A stretch of 64,000 nt of DNA from positions 984,479-1,048,478 of the forward strand of contig OX422188.1 in assembly GCA_949130485.1 (NCBI GenBank), read 5' to 3'. Position 1 is the stretch's first letter. Every line of letters begins with the position of its first letter. This document shows positions 36,448 through 48,400 of this stretch, piece after piece. The DNA comes from Agelas oroides. Lineage: Eukaryota; Porifera; Demospongiae; Agelasida; Agelasidae. A program made the translations under genes and the position numbers. A model generated the notes under the pieces. That model was not told the origin of the DNA. It was given only the letters and a program-made list of their open reading frames with translations, and did no database searches.

Positions 36448-36578
36448 TAGCCTCGTTCCCAGGCCTCCACCCATTTTTTGTTCTTCGGTTGCGTTCAGTA
36501 TAATACACGGAAGCGAAAGAGTGATACTGAACGCAAACTGAAGAGCAAAATACGGGTGGAGGCCTGGGAACAAGGCTA
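36448..36578. mobile_element. TAGCCTCGTTCCCAGG-family MITE
   Basis: 131-bp hairpin with perfect 9-bp flanking copies AGTTAAACC (36439-36447, 36579-36587). Confidence 0.9.
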
Positions 36579-36671
36579 AGTTAAACCCACCCTTTCACCA
36601 AAAAGTGTCTGCTGACACAAGCCAAATACCTAATTGGGCTTACTCCAGATTTATAATCAGTAATGTAATGG

Positions 36672-37063
36672 AGTCTCGCAGGCCCGACCCACTTCCGGAA
36701 AAGAAGGGAAGGGTCTGGTGAACTGCGTATACAAGCCATGTCCCACTGGAATGCAATTAGCTGGATGACGTAACCAGATATCAAATAATGCACTCTTGAA
36801 TTTACCTGTTGCGGAGTAAGCACACTCCTCGAGAAGTATAGTCGAAGTGTTTTGTACAGCTTCTGCAGTAGCGGAAAAGATGCCCTAGCTCTCTTTCACC
36901 ATTTTCAAGACTGCTATTGCTACTCAAACAGTCATGTAATGCATCATTTGACAAAATACTGCAATGTGGTTGTACCACACTGTACAGTGCAGTGGGACAC
37001 AGCTTGTATACGCATTTCACCAGACCCTTCCCTTTTGCGGAAGTAGGTCTGGCTTGTGAGACT
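36672..37063. mobile_element. Foldback element with AGTCTCGCAGG ends
   Basis: Arms of about 90 bp: AGTCTCGCAGGCCCGACCCA... against ...AGGTCTGGCTTGTGAGACT, with CCAGACCCTTCCCTT blocks in both arms. The interior has no coding sequence. Confidence 0.75.
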
Positions 37064-39696
37064 AAATATAATGCAGGAGCAAGTAAAAGTACTTCAGTTG
37101 TGCTGCTAAAAACTTGCGATTCTTCAACACAAAGCATTTATTTATCCTTCATCTAAAATTACAAAGCTTCAGCACAAGGATTCTGGCTTTTGTCACAAGA
37201 CCCTTTCTCTGTTTGTTGGGTTTGGGCACGAGACTGGTAGACAACAAAATTAAGTAGCTGAGTGATTTACAGCCATCTGTCTGATTGGCCGCACTCAACA
37301 CACGAATGCTCATCAAGTCACCAGACCTTTATCTGTGAACAGGAGGGAGACATGACGTCACATCATAATGTGCTGTGACGACATTCCAAGGGCAAGAATT
37401 GTGAATTAGTGCTACAAACAAGAGTGGTTCTATGAATGAAGTCAGGATGAGTGCATTCAGTTTTCAACTGTGCTGAAGCCATCTGACAGGCTAGACCTGT
37501 ACATTGCTAGTTTAATGGTCAGTTGTTCATGAGAAGCAATTTTGACTAGCCAGGCGGCTTCAGTTTTGTTGAAAAATCCATGTGCCCACATCGGTTTCGT
37601 CCATAGAGCACTAGTTGTAGCTTGTATTCATGGTTGTTGCCCTTGGAATATCGTACAGCACATTGTCAATGCCACATGATCACCATGGGCCAGTGTGGCG
37701 GTGTGTATTATGTCATTGCTGAATGCTAGGAATTTCATTCTAATCCATTAATGTGATGTTTACTATTCCCATTGTTCTCTTTAGATGCAAAACACAAAGA
37801 TCCAAGTTTCCGAGACAGTCACAGATCTCTACCAAATTTGCAGACACAGTAGCGCATTGCTTGTGTCACTGTTCTCATCTTCAGCTAGATAATATGCATC
37901 TAAAATTTTGCATGATTTCATTTCAGTGAACCTTGTGTATATTTTACTTTATCAGAGAGTTTAGTACTTTTCTTCTACATTGGCTGTGATTTCCATTTGT
38001 TTTAGCTTGCATGAAGACTTCATTCTGCAAAGCCAAACCCTACATATTGGCATGCGTAGCCTGGTGCCAGCATACGTTCAGTTCGGCGCGCGAATGCATA
38101 TTCTGTCACGTGGTAATCATGTGCCTTCTGTCCTCAGAGTCGGTGAACAAAGTGAATCCCTCCGCCGCCAGCAACCGGAAATTGATAATCCACGCTAGAC
38201 TGACCACGCTAGACTAGCCACGCTAGACTACGAGTGATCGCAGTGCTGCTGTCAACATCCAGGTTAAAGACGCCATCCAGACGTCCACTTGGCGGTACGT
38301 TACCAGATGGGAGCCTGGGAGGTAGTACATGGACGTTCTCATACATAGCTAGCTACCACTGGCGATTTTTGGGCCCGAGTGAGCAGGGTGGTGCAACCTT
38401 TACCTTAGGGGGGTCCCGAGAAATGGTCCCCCGGGGAATTTTTGAGTGCCTGAGAAGTGATCTGAGCCTCTCAAATTGAATATGCAAACTATACAGCTAT
38501 TGGACTTCAATGGTCAATTTGCATTATAGGATCACATGATTGTTGCGATGCCCCTCTGGGGGTCAGCTCCTTCTTGTTCTCCGTATGGGAAATGACTACC
38601 GTGGTTGATGAAACAGCTTGCCGCTCGTGTACAGTGTGTCCTCCAGCCACCGTTTTGAGATTATCTATTGTGGATGCTATAAGCTCTGCTACAATATATA
38701 GCCAATACGTTAAAGCTCTTCGTACGTGGCAAAAACACGGCAAATTCTACTGCCATGATTGCAGGACAATGGCTAGACCGACTAAAAACCAACTTACACA
38801 ATTTGTACTTTCAACAGCTAGCGAAGACGATGTTCCCAAGGCTTCACTGCACAGCAGGACCCTCACAGTTACCAAGTCAAAAGTACTGTCGCAGAACTAT
38901 GACCATCATAGTCCCACCCTCAAATTTTAATGGCTCACACACACGATACACATCCCCACACAACTACAAGCACATACACAACCATAGTCAAGCTTTGCAC
39001 AGGAAGAGAGGCTAGAACAAGTATCACAGTGCCTGGAAATAGTACATACAAGTATTAATTCTAGCAATACGCCAAGTGGTCCACAGAAGCTGGAACGTCC
39101 AATCGGAACTCAGGTCTGTGGTCTTGTCAACCCCATTCATGGATGGTTAGCTGCCCCACTGTCCACTCTCATGATAAGCCTGTTTCATCAGGAAATCAGT
39201 GTACCTACATAGACACAATGACGTCTATAAAGTAGCATGCAGTGGGGAATCATATTTCTTGCAGGTGACTCCACACAGAAACTCAAATGCCAACTGTAAC
39301 TAGCTAGATTTGAAGAGCTGTTTGTACAGCAGCTGAAACTGGCTTCATCTCCCTGCACCTGCCCATTAATAACGTGTACACAAAAAGGCTTTCACAGCTT
39401 TTGGCTTACCTAGGTCATCTGGTATCCCAATATTGGTTCATATAGTGCTCACAGTCAAGGTATATAATCCACCATAGAACAGCCACATAAAGTATGTTTT
39501 CCAACTGTCTTCTCGATCACGAATGGCAGCTGACTTTGTGCTGCACTGTCAGAACTCACCATACGTTTTCTATGGCAATTCTGCGGACCCTGACCACCAG
39601 CTGTATCACATGATCCTATAGTGCAAATCAGCCATTGATTCTTGGACATCACATGGCGATAAGCTCCTAACTGTCACTAGACACACATGATCCAGC

Positions 39697-39810
39697 TAGC
39701 CTCGTTCCCAGGCCTTCCCCGGCTCCAGTTTTTGATCGCTTGCAGTATGCAAAAACGGATACTGCAAGCGATCAAAAACTGGAGCCGGGGAAGGCCTGGG
39801 AACGAGGCTA
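39697..39810. mobile_element. TAGCCTCGTTCCCAGG-family MITE
   Basis: Nearly perfect hairpin very close in sequence to the 15250 copy. Flanked by GATCCAGC (39689-39696, 39811-39818), 8 bp. A half copy (CCTGGGAACAAGGCTA) lies at about 39950. Confidence 0.9.
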
Positions 39811-40084
39811 GATCCAGCCACGTAAGGGTGCATCAAATAGGGGACACATGCCCCCACAAGAAAATTCCAGAGACACAAGCACTGAACTTCTTGATTGTGT
39901 ACTTTACTATAAACATGCCCAGCTTTATCATGTTGCAAGCCTGGGCTGGGGCCTGGGAACAAGGCTACATGTGAGCAGTTTTTCACTTACTGATATGTAA
40001 TGCTTTAGCAAGATAGCTCTTTACTAGGCAGGTGATGTGATCTGATGTAGGTGCACAACTTGTGGTTGATGTGCTTCCTTGGTT

Positions 40085-43000
40085 ATGGAGCACCAGAGTA
40101 AGAGAAGTAACAATGTCCTTACACCGGAGTCAAGAGCACTAAGGAACAACATTTCTAAGCTTACTGATATACTGACTACCGCAGTTCGTCCAGTGTGGCT
40201 TGCCACCCAGCTATATGAGTGCAAGTTTGTCTCTAATATAAGGAAGGAGAATATCTTGAGTGCCCATGGTATGGGTGACCATGACAAAGTTAGCCAACTT
40301 GTCGCTATAGTCTGTGAACAAGTGGAGCAAGACTACAGCAAGTATGATGACTTTATTCAAGTTTTGCAAAGAGAGACATGTCTGGACCATATCACTGAAG
40401 AACTGGAGTGTTCACTACAGAGTAAGTCACTGAGTGTTGTTTGGTGTCATTATCCAGGGGATGATGTTACCATTCAATATTATTTTGGAGAGTGATAAAA
40501 AAAATGTATCCTGTATCTTTCAGTTGCATCAGCGTGACCAAGGAATGTGAAGTTCCTTGTTAGTTTGTTGTGGAGCTTCTTTAGCTAAACCAGTCTCTTC
40601 TTTCAGAGGACCTATTTGGCAACATCTTTACCGTAACTATGCAAATAAGGGTATCTCCCAGGGTAGGATGTGTAAGATTATTAAAATGTCAAACCTCTAT
40701 CAGAAATGCTGATTTATACATCTTGGAAAATCATTTCAACAAGTTTAGAGGGCCTCTTTGGAAGCATCTTTTGAGCTTTGTGATGTGTCATTCACACTAC
40801 TGGTATGCAACGGAGACGACAAAATACGTCCAAAAAATTGGTTACAGTGTAGAATATAACTATGCTGTACATTTCATAGTTATGATGAACAGTGAGTTTG
40901 CTTCTAAATTTTGGCTCTATGTTTTTAATAGATGAATTTGAGAAAGAGGAGGGAGAAGAGGAAGAGGTGTGGTATAATGAGGAGGAGACAGAGAAGGAGG
41001 CTGGATCTACTGCCTGGATTTTGCTCAAACAAAGTATGTAATGAAGAGAAGGTTATCTGTTACCAACTTGAGCTCGGAAAATAACTTGCCGATGTTTTGA
41101 CTGAATGCTCCAGTCATCATCAGGGCGAAAGGAGCATTCAGTCGAAACGTTGGCAAGTTATTTTCCGAGCTCAAGTTGGTAACAGATAACCTAGCTCTTC
41201 ATTTATGCAGAAGCCAACTGAGAAGCCACTGAAAGTATGTAATGTAGTAGTTTCCTACTTAGTGAATGGAGACATGATTTTTTCTAATTCGTTTCTTGAT
41301 ACTAGGATGGAGGTCCCTTTCCTTGAAATGGAAGCTAACTCTGGCTATGATAGTATCAATCATCTTGCTGTCATCACTAGCACTATATCGTTGGAGGCTC
41401 CTGGTTTCAGATCAACAAAGAATGATCAAGGCTACTTATGACAAGTCTGTTTTGCCTGCACGCATACGCTGTCCCGTCTTTGTCAACCGGCAAGATGAAA
41501 TCAAGAATGTAACCAGTTTTCTCAATTTCCACTCATCAAACACCCAAGTAGTAAATGTAGTTGGCTCTCCTAGTTTCGGTAAGTCCTGCGTAGCAATCAA
41601 CGTTGGTCATGACATGATACAACAAGGTGTTATCGTCAACTATGTTGATTTGCATGATGTTCATAGCATGGACACACTGGCTACAAGAAGTTTGGGAAAT
41701 GCCCACTTTTCTTTAGAAAAGTTCCCACCTCAAACAGCATTTCTGGAGTGGCTTGAACGTCTGAAAGATTTCACACTGCTAATTTTTGACAACTGTGATG
41801 ACTTTGTACAGCCAAAAAAACTGACAAAGAAGTACACTGATTTTCAAATATTTATTGAAACTCTGACAGGTCTAGCATCAGAGTGTCCTGTCACTTCATT
41901 CTTCAAGGTGTTGTTGACTAGTAGAACATCACCACTGTACCTTAGAGTCTTGAATGCTCCATTTGAAGAGATTGAAATCAAGGAACTACAATTTGAGCAT
42001 GCAGACGATATGATTAAAAATATGGTCCCGGATCTTAATTCCTCTATTCGACACGAAATCGCTGAATTGACAGGCAATTTACCACTTGCCTTGCGAATTA
42101 CTGGAGCACTATTAAATCGGCGTCATCCTCTTGAACTCCCCATTGTGCTTTCTCGCCTCCAAAATGACCCAATTCCTTTCTTAACTGATGAACTAAACCC
42201 AGAAGAGGCCAAAAAACTAAAGCCTGTGGGGACATCAATTAATGTCTCTTACATGTATTTGGATCTAGAATGCCAACGTTGTGGTAGACTTCTTGCAAAT
42301 TTACCAGGCTCATTTGGAGAAGAGACTGCCCATGTAATTTTATCTTCGATGGAGAACATGACTTACCAATGCCTTACAGCTTTGGTGGAGAGCTCACTAT
42401 TAGTATATGATAAGGACACACATCGTTACACTTTTCATAGGTTAATTCGACTTTTTTTTTGCTTACGTGCAACAGTTGATGGGACCTACAGGTTTGGATG
42501 AGGTTAGGGAATTTAAAGCTCAATTCTTCCACCATTTCACTCAGTATTTAGACAGTCTCACTCAGCACTTTGAGTTGAGTGATCTTCTTCCTTCCCAAAA
42601 AGGATTTGGTCCTGAGGAACACAACTTTGTGTATCTTCTTGAAAACCTTGGAGATGTTGCAAATGTTGTAAATCATTCAATGGCAGATCGGTACATGCAC
42701 TTAGTTGCTCATGCATTTGTGACAAAGTTTCTTGCTAGTGATGTTGCTGCAGGGATACCATTGAATGTTGTTATCCAACACTTTAACCATAGCATCAAGC
42801 AAAACACCAGCTTCGGCACTGAGTCTCTTCTCTTGTATGGACAGTTAGTGGATATTCTGCTGAAATCTTCTGTCAGTAGCATACAAATCATAGAGTTGAA
42901 TAAATCGTTTCCAGTTACATGTAACTCATCCAGTGATTTTCAATCTGCCATAGATTATGTTGTATTTATAATTTGTCATGGCAACAGCAACTCTCCCATT

Positions 43001-44152
43001 ATGAACCACACTAACCCACCCACATGTGCTGAGTTACATCATGGCGAACTTGGATTGGCTTACTACAGAAACGCAGAGTATAAAAAGGCTATTTTCTATC
43101 TTTCTTCTTTCCGGAACTCATCGATCATTGTAGACGCAGTTGAAAACTCGCAATACTTTTATCGTTTGTATAGGGCATATCTCAATGCTGGTAATCACTT
43201 TGAGGAAGCCAAACGTCTTATTGCAGAACACACAATAACCAAGCGCTACTTGTCTGGAGAATTTGATATCCCAATATCAAGAGAAAATTATGACTTTATT
43301 GAGACCATCATGTCATATTTGTGGGCAACTAACAGAATTGAAGAGGCCATTGCAGTTCAAAATCAGATCCTTGCATATCGTATGGAACTAAAACCATGGC
43401 TTCATACTGGTGGGAAGAAGTTTGACTTGCGTGAACTCTGTATGGTTGTTAGACATGCTACTTATGAGGACACTGTGGTAAGAAACTATTCGGGTACCAT
43501 TGCATTGATTGAGAATGCATTGGATAGATTTCAGAAGAGAAAGCCTGGGGAGCCTATTTATATGGGCACTCCCTGTATCACAACCAAACACGATATTGAT
43601 GGCCACCTTTATTCACTTTTCTATTATGGAAAAACATTGATTTCTTCCAGACAGTTTAGAGAAGGAGTAGCAGTCATTGAGAATGTGATGGATGGGATTC
43701 TTGACATGCATCAATATGGCCAGCACTCACATTGTCAGGAGCAACTGTTATCACTGGTTTGTTCTTACCGGATATACGAGGGTGATCCTATTCGTGTAGC
43801 GCATATACTTTCATCTCTCTTCCGTTCACTGCATGCTGTTCTTGTTGAAGGCAAGACATTTGATCCATACTTCCAGGCCAATGTAACAGAGCGTGCTTAC
43901 CACTGTGTATGCAATTCAAGTGGAGCCTTTTTTGCTGACAGTGTTTCAACAATGCAATGGCTTCCTTTTAGTGCAGGCCTCATGGAAGTTTGGTGTGCAT
44001 TGATGATTATTGTTATACAATCCATGATTGTAATTTTAGTAATTTGTTATATTTGTAGAGTACTTATAAATACTGGCAACTGTTATGCTACAATGGCTAT
44101 AGTGTTTGGAGTTGTTGCATTGTACATAATGCAGTATGAAATACATGTTTGA
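40085..44152 (+). CDS. CARD-TM-NB-ARC membrane receptor (NLR-like), frameshifted
   Basis: Model: 40085-40421, 40932-41033, 41306-44152, phases consistent. Exon 1 is CARD-like (LRNNISKLTDIL, HDKVSQLVAIVCEQ). Exon 2 is strongly acidic. Exon 3 starts with a transmembrane helix (LTLAMIVSIILLSSLALY), then NB-ARC: P-loop VVGSPSFGKS, Walker B LLIFDNCDD, sensor LLTSRTS, GNLPLAL box. After a T9 run at 42452-42460 the open frame shifts by one base and continues 560 residues: a helical repeat region (TPR-like, e.g. ELGLAYYRNAEYKKAIFYL) and two C-terminal membrane helices (SMIVILVICYICRVL, MAIVFGVVALYIM). It is either a real lesion or a one-base sequence error. Probably a membrane-tethered sensor; ligand unknown. 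Confidence 0.8.
41050..41192. repeat. Foldback element in NB-ARC gene intron
   Basis: Inverted repeat with arms AGGTTATCTGTTACCAACTT... and its complement, about 50 bp each, around CAGTCATCATCAGGGCGAAA. It fills about half of intron 2. Confidence 0.85.
42452..42460 (+). other. T9 homopolymer at the NB-ARC frameshift
   Basis: Nine Ts follow ATTCGAC. The upstream frame stops at 42499-42501, whereas the following bases are open for 560 codons in the next frame. Protein similarity character continues smoothly if the run is eight. A length polymorphism, sequencing error or programmed slippage could all give this. Confidence 0.8.
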
Positions 44153-45424
44153 ATATAATGTTACATTTTGAAACTGAAAGTCCATTGCTGGAGGAATGTC
44201 AGTTATTTGCATGCTAAAAGGCATGCTCTAATGAAAAATGAATGGAAGAGACAATTGCTTAGAACATTGTGGGAGCAAGCCTGAGCGAGCAATGTACGGA
44301 TCAAGTAGCATCATATATTAGGCTAGCTAATAAGTGCATTACCAGATACATGTACATAAGTGTACATAACTAAGTATACTTCTAATCATCATGCATGAAT
44401 GGGTTGCGCTTATTACAAGACACTGCAGCCAGCAAGAGTAATACAGCCACATTTCTTGCAATAATTAGCTAATTACAGTATACACTACATATATGGGACA
44501 GTCAATGCTTTGTTAAAACTTTCATATGTGATAGAGCCAATTTTGATGCAATATTTCTACTACATTTTTGTGTGTAATAGAATCACTGGGTGAAGTGTAT
44601 TAGGGTAGACTCGGGGCATGCACCCCATAGAATTTTGAAATTCTCAAGTTCATTCCAACTCGCAATCACCCTATATCGCATATATAGGGGCAGTTGGAAG
44701 AATGTAAAGCCCTGTGCAGCATCAAACTCTTGAATTTAGACAGCTCTGTGTGCCCTTGAGTCACTGTAGTGTCTCCATGCGAAGATCTTGTTGTGCAATA
44801 ATTATACCAAAGATCTTGTTGTGCAATAATTATACCAAAGATCTTGTTGTGCAATAATTATACCAAAGTGAAAGGTAACAGAAAACTCTCTTGCAGTAAC
44901 CTTGCTGTTACTAATAGTGATGAATGACAATAATTAATAGCACCAGGGTTCTTAAATAAATTTAGAACCCCAAATTGCCCTTCCTGAAGTAGCAGTCAGA
45001 GATAACATCAATGTTCACAGATATCTAGCTACTCAGTCTGTACAAGACAATGAAAAGTATGGTTGTACAGCACTCTCACCTCTGTATACTAGCTAGAGGG
45101 GATAAGCTAGCCTGCTCTCTAGGTATGAGATAATTATTGTCACTATTTATGAATATCCTCATCAAAGTGTAACTCATCAGATGCAAAACCAAATATGGTT
45201 TGTGATTACATAATTTACAAATTGCTGACTATTGAACATTCCAGTGAAACTATATATCTCCATGATGATACATGTTTAGAATAGCATGTGCTTGTATATG
45301 ACACATGCAGGGACTGTTTTAGTTCTACATGTTTGTATGCTAGTCTTATTGATATTTTAGCAGTTGTTGGCCTTAAGCAGCATTGATTGCATGTGCTAGC
45401 AGTTGTCTACTGTAGAGTAAAAAA
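44153..45424. other. Spacer upstream of the NIDO/Ig receptor
   Basis: No gene. 44390-44560 and 45530-45690 share a direct repeat (GACACTGCAGCC...TTGCAATAATTAG), and 44575-44665 resembles 46788-46895 (AGAATCACTGGGTGAAGTGT). The 28-bp triplication at 44782-44866 also lies here. Confidence 0.5.
44782..44866. repeat. 28-bp tandem repeat, three copies
   Basis: Three identical units of AGATCTTGTTGTGCAATAAT plus TATACCAA. Confidence 0.9.
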
Positions 45425-48400
45425 ATGTGTGCTATAAAGTGGGGCCTCTTTCTGCTGCTTATTCTGCATACTCTGAGCAGTGTTCAGTGCACAGGTGAGG
45501 TTATACAGTGTACATAACTACAAGTATACTTCTAATTACCATGCATGCATGGGTTACAAGACACTGCAGCCATGCAGCAAGAGTAATACAGCTACAATTT
45601 CTTGCAATAATTAGCGAATTACTGTATACTACATAATATGAGACACTTCCATCTGGGATAGAGCCAATTTTGACGCAATATTTAAACCTGTAGATGAAGC
45701 TACACCATGCTGTATATAGTTACCATGTTGTGCACTTCCACTTTCTCCACTTCACTACAGTCAGCTAGTACCCCATGTGCAGTGTGTACACACAACACAG
45801 CCTTTTATCTAATTTTTGTACCCATGCAGTCTACCTACAATTCCTGTCCCTGGGAACTACATCTGGTGTGACCACACACCAACTGGCTCGAGGAGATGAT
45901 GCATATTCTCCACCCATCAACACATCAGGAGGATTTCCATTTGCCCACTCAACAGAAACAGTAGTCTATGTAAGCCTTCAAGTAGAATTTTATGTATGGA
46001 TGATGGGATATCTAACGTACTTATGTAGTGTGTGGAGATAGTATTAAAGAAAGCCCCTTCCTCACAAATTTATACCGTAGATCTGGAAAGTTTCATTGTA
46101 ACAATATTTTTGTGGTTTATATAGAATGTCGAAAATAAAATAACCTCTTTGATAATCATTACGGTCAGCACATTTCGTACACTTGACCTGGTTTCAGCAC
46201 AGCTAGCTAGTTATTTCGCACGAGACGGCCTCTTCTGCGTGACTTATGGCAAACGCGTGACAACTTTCTCAGTCAATGTCTGATAACTGGTCTGTCTTTA
46301 CTGCCACAGTACGTGCCTACAGCGTTCCTCGGTTCTCTTTCGGGCACGAGTAGTTTGCTAACAGCTGCGTGGTAGTCACGAACGCAGCAAGCTGTTCGTT
46401 TTCTTGGCCGTGTGTAGTCTCGTTCCAGATCACTAAATCTGAGAACGTAAAATCGGTTTATCCTAGACCACGAAATTACACACTGTGAGTCATACTGCAT
46501 GCTTTAGGTTCCAAGCAGAAAAGCAGCTCATTAGAGTTTCCTTTAGTAAATGTCATGGGAATATTTCGCTAATGAAATTTACATAGTAAAACACGAATTA
46601 GGCTACATAATAAAACACGAATATCTTACAACGAAATTAAACACGAAAATTTTACAACACGAAAATTTCCAGATCTAAAAAACCAGGCTAAGCGCACAAT
46701 CAAGTTATTCAGACTTCATCACAGCCAAATCACTACAGTTTTACCAGCGTCTGAAATGGGAACATTTTGACTCTTTCGTCAGTGGTGTAGTAGAATCACT
46801 GGGTGAAGTGTATAGAAGCATGCACGGTAGACTCAGGGGGCATGCACCCCATAGAAATTTGGAATTTTAGAATCTCTTAAGTTCATTCCAACGTCATTTC
46901 AAGGCCGTATTAAGTTTTATCACTGCTATTTATTCCTATCTGCTTATCACTATCACAGCCCAACTGGGAACCAGTGATACCCCCATATTTCAGTTTTGGA
47001 ATTTAACAGACTGATATCGGGCAACTCTGGCCCAATACAAATTTTGTAGGACCACTCACAACTCTTGAATAGACATCTCTGGGTAAATTCCATTAGCAAA
47101 ATATTCCCATGACATTTACTAAAGGAAATTCTAATGGGGTGCTTTCCTGCTTGGAACCTAAAGCATGCAGCATGACTCACAGTGTGTAATGATGCAGACA
47201 AGGGGTAGAAAACCGTAGTAACAAAAGCGAGTCAAAACAACCTTTCGTTTATAAAGTCATAGTGAAGTAATTATTAAGTAGCTATGAGCAACATTGTCCA
47301 GTTTACAGGATGTTCATTACTAGTATAACGCCATCATCAAAAACATTCCTTTGCTCATTCTGCAGATTGACATCAATGGCTACTTTCTCTTTCGTAGAGG
47401 ACTTAGCCAATTTCTCCCCTCTGCATTTCCGGGTTCACTTACACACATAGTTGCCGTATTCTGGACAGATGTTGACATTCGGGCGGAAGGTGAAATATCG
47501 TATGAAGTCCACACCACTGGAAGCTCTTTGCTGAGCCAAGTAAACAATTTCATTAGTACTAATGAGAGTGTTGCCTTCACTGGTACGTGGATGTTAGTGG
47601 CAGAATGGGATCATGTGCGACAGTTTCCTCATGACACAGTGGGGGTCACAAGCCCTGTAAGTGTGAGACCACAGTGACTACTCTTCATGTGTGTACTGCA
47701 TGTTATGTCAAGGTGATCACTATACAAGGGAGCTTAGCCTGTATACCTATGTATATTATCCACTTCACCTTCATTTCTATAGTAACATGTACTGACTGAA
47801 GTTGTAAATATACCACAGGAAGTTAGCCTCGTTCCCAGGCTCTCCCTGCGCGCGAACTGCAAGCGATGGCAAGCTGGGTGGGGCCTGGGAATGAGGCTAA
47901 CAGGAAGTTATATGTATAAACTAGCTTGCTTACAACGGTTGTTAGCCTGGTTTCAAATGACCACCCTTGTCTTCAGTCTCTGCCCTTGGAGTTGAGTGGT
48001 TATTATCATAAATCTCTGGCTATCATAAATCCCAGGCTACCATACATTATCTATTACATATGTTATATAGTAACTCATATGACTTGTTTTTCCAAATGAA
48101 AAGTTTTGTCAATGGTTATATATGACTATTCACTATTTAAATCATTTGTAGCTAGCTGGGTACTACATCAAAAAGTTTGCAAGAGAGAAATTTGTGCTAT
48201 ATACACAGTAGCTATGTGACGTCACCTGTACCCTAGATGCCTTTGAAAGCAACCAGCTATGCACTAATATCACTTGCTTACATATCAGGTTTTACCGGAA
48301 GAATTTTTATTTTCAATATGGACTGAAATATTAATTTCTTTATGCAGACAAACACATACCAGGGAATACTTGTTACAGATGGAACCACATCTTACGCAGT

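Larger units (their letters stand above)
33934..40084. other. Gene-poor, repeat-rich interval
   Basis: About 6 kb with no supported gene. It holds an intact hAT-like element (34257-34541), CpG-rich palindromes (34798-34935, 35300-35422), MITEs at 36448 and 39697, and a foldback at 36672-37063. Frames at 35549-35944 (-) and 38574-38930 (+) have no recognised domain. A sequence around 38095-38160 is an inverted relative of 34550-34620 (GTGAACAAAGTGAATCCC). Confidence 0.5.

Noticed and set aside
38574..38930. 118-codon plus-strand frame
   Set aside because: No domain or splice context; codon use does not resemble neighbouring genes.
40607..40790. Possible extra exon(s) between exons 1 and 2 of the NB-ARC gene
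   Set aside because: Direct joining of 40421 to 40932 keeps phase, whereas the candidates lack a phase-compatible donor.
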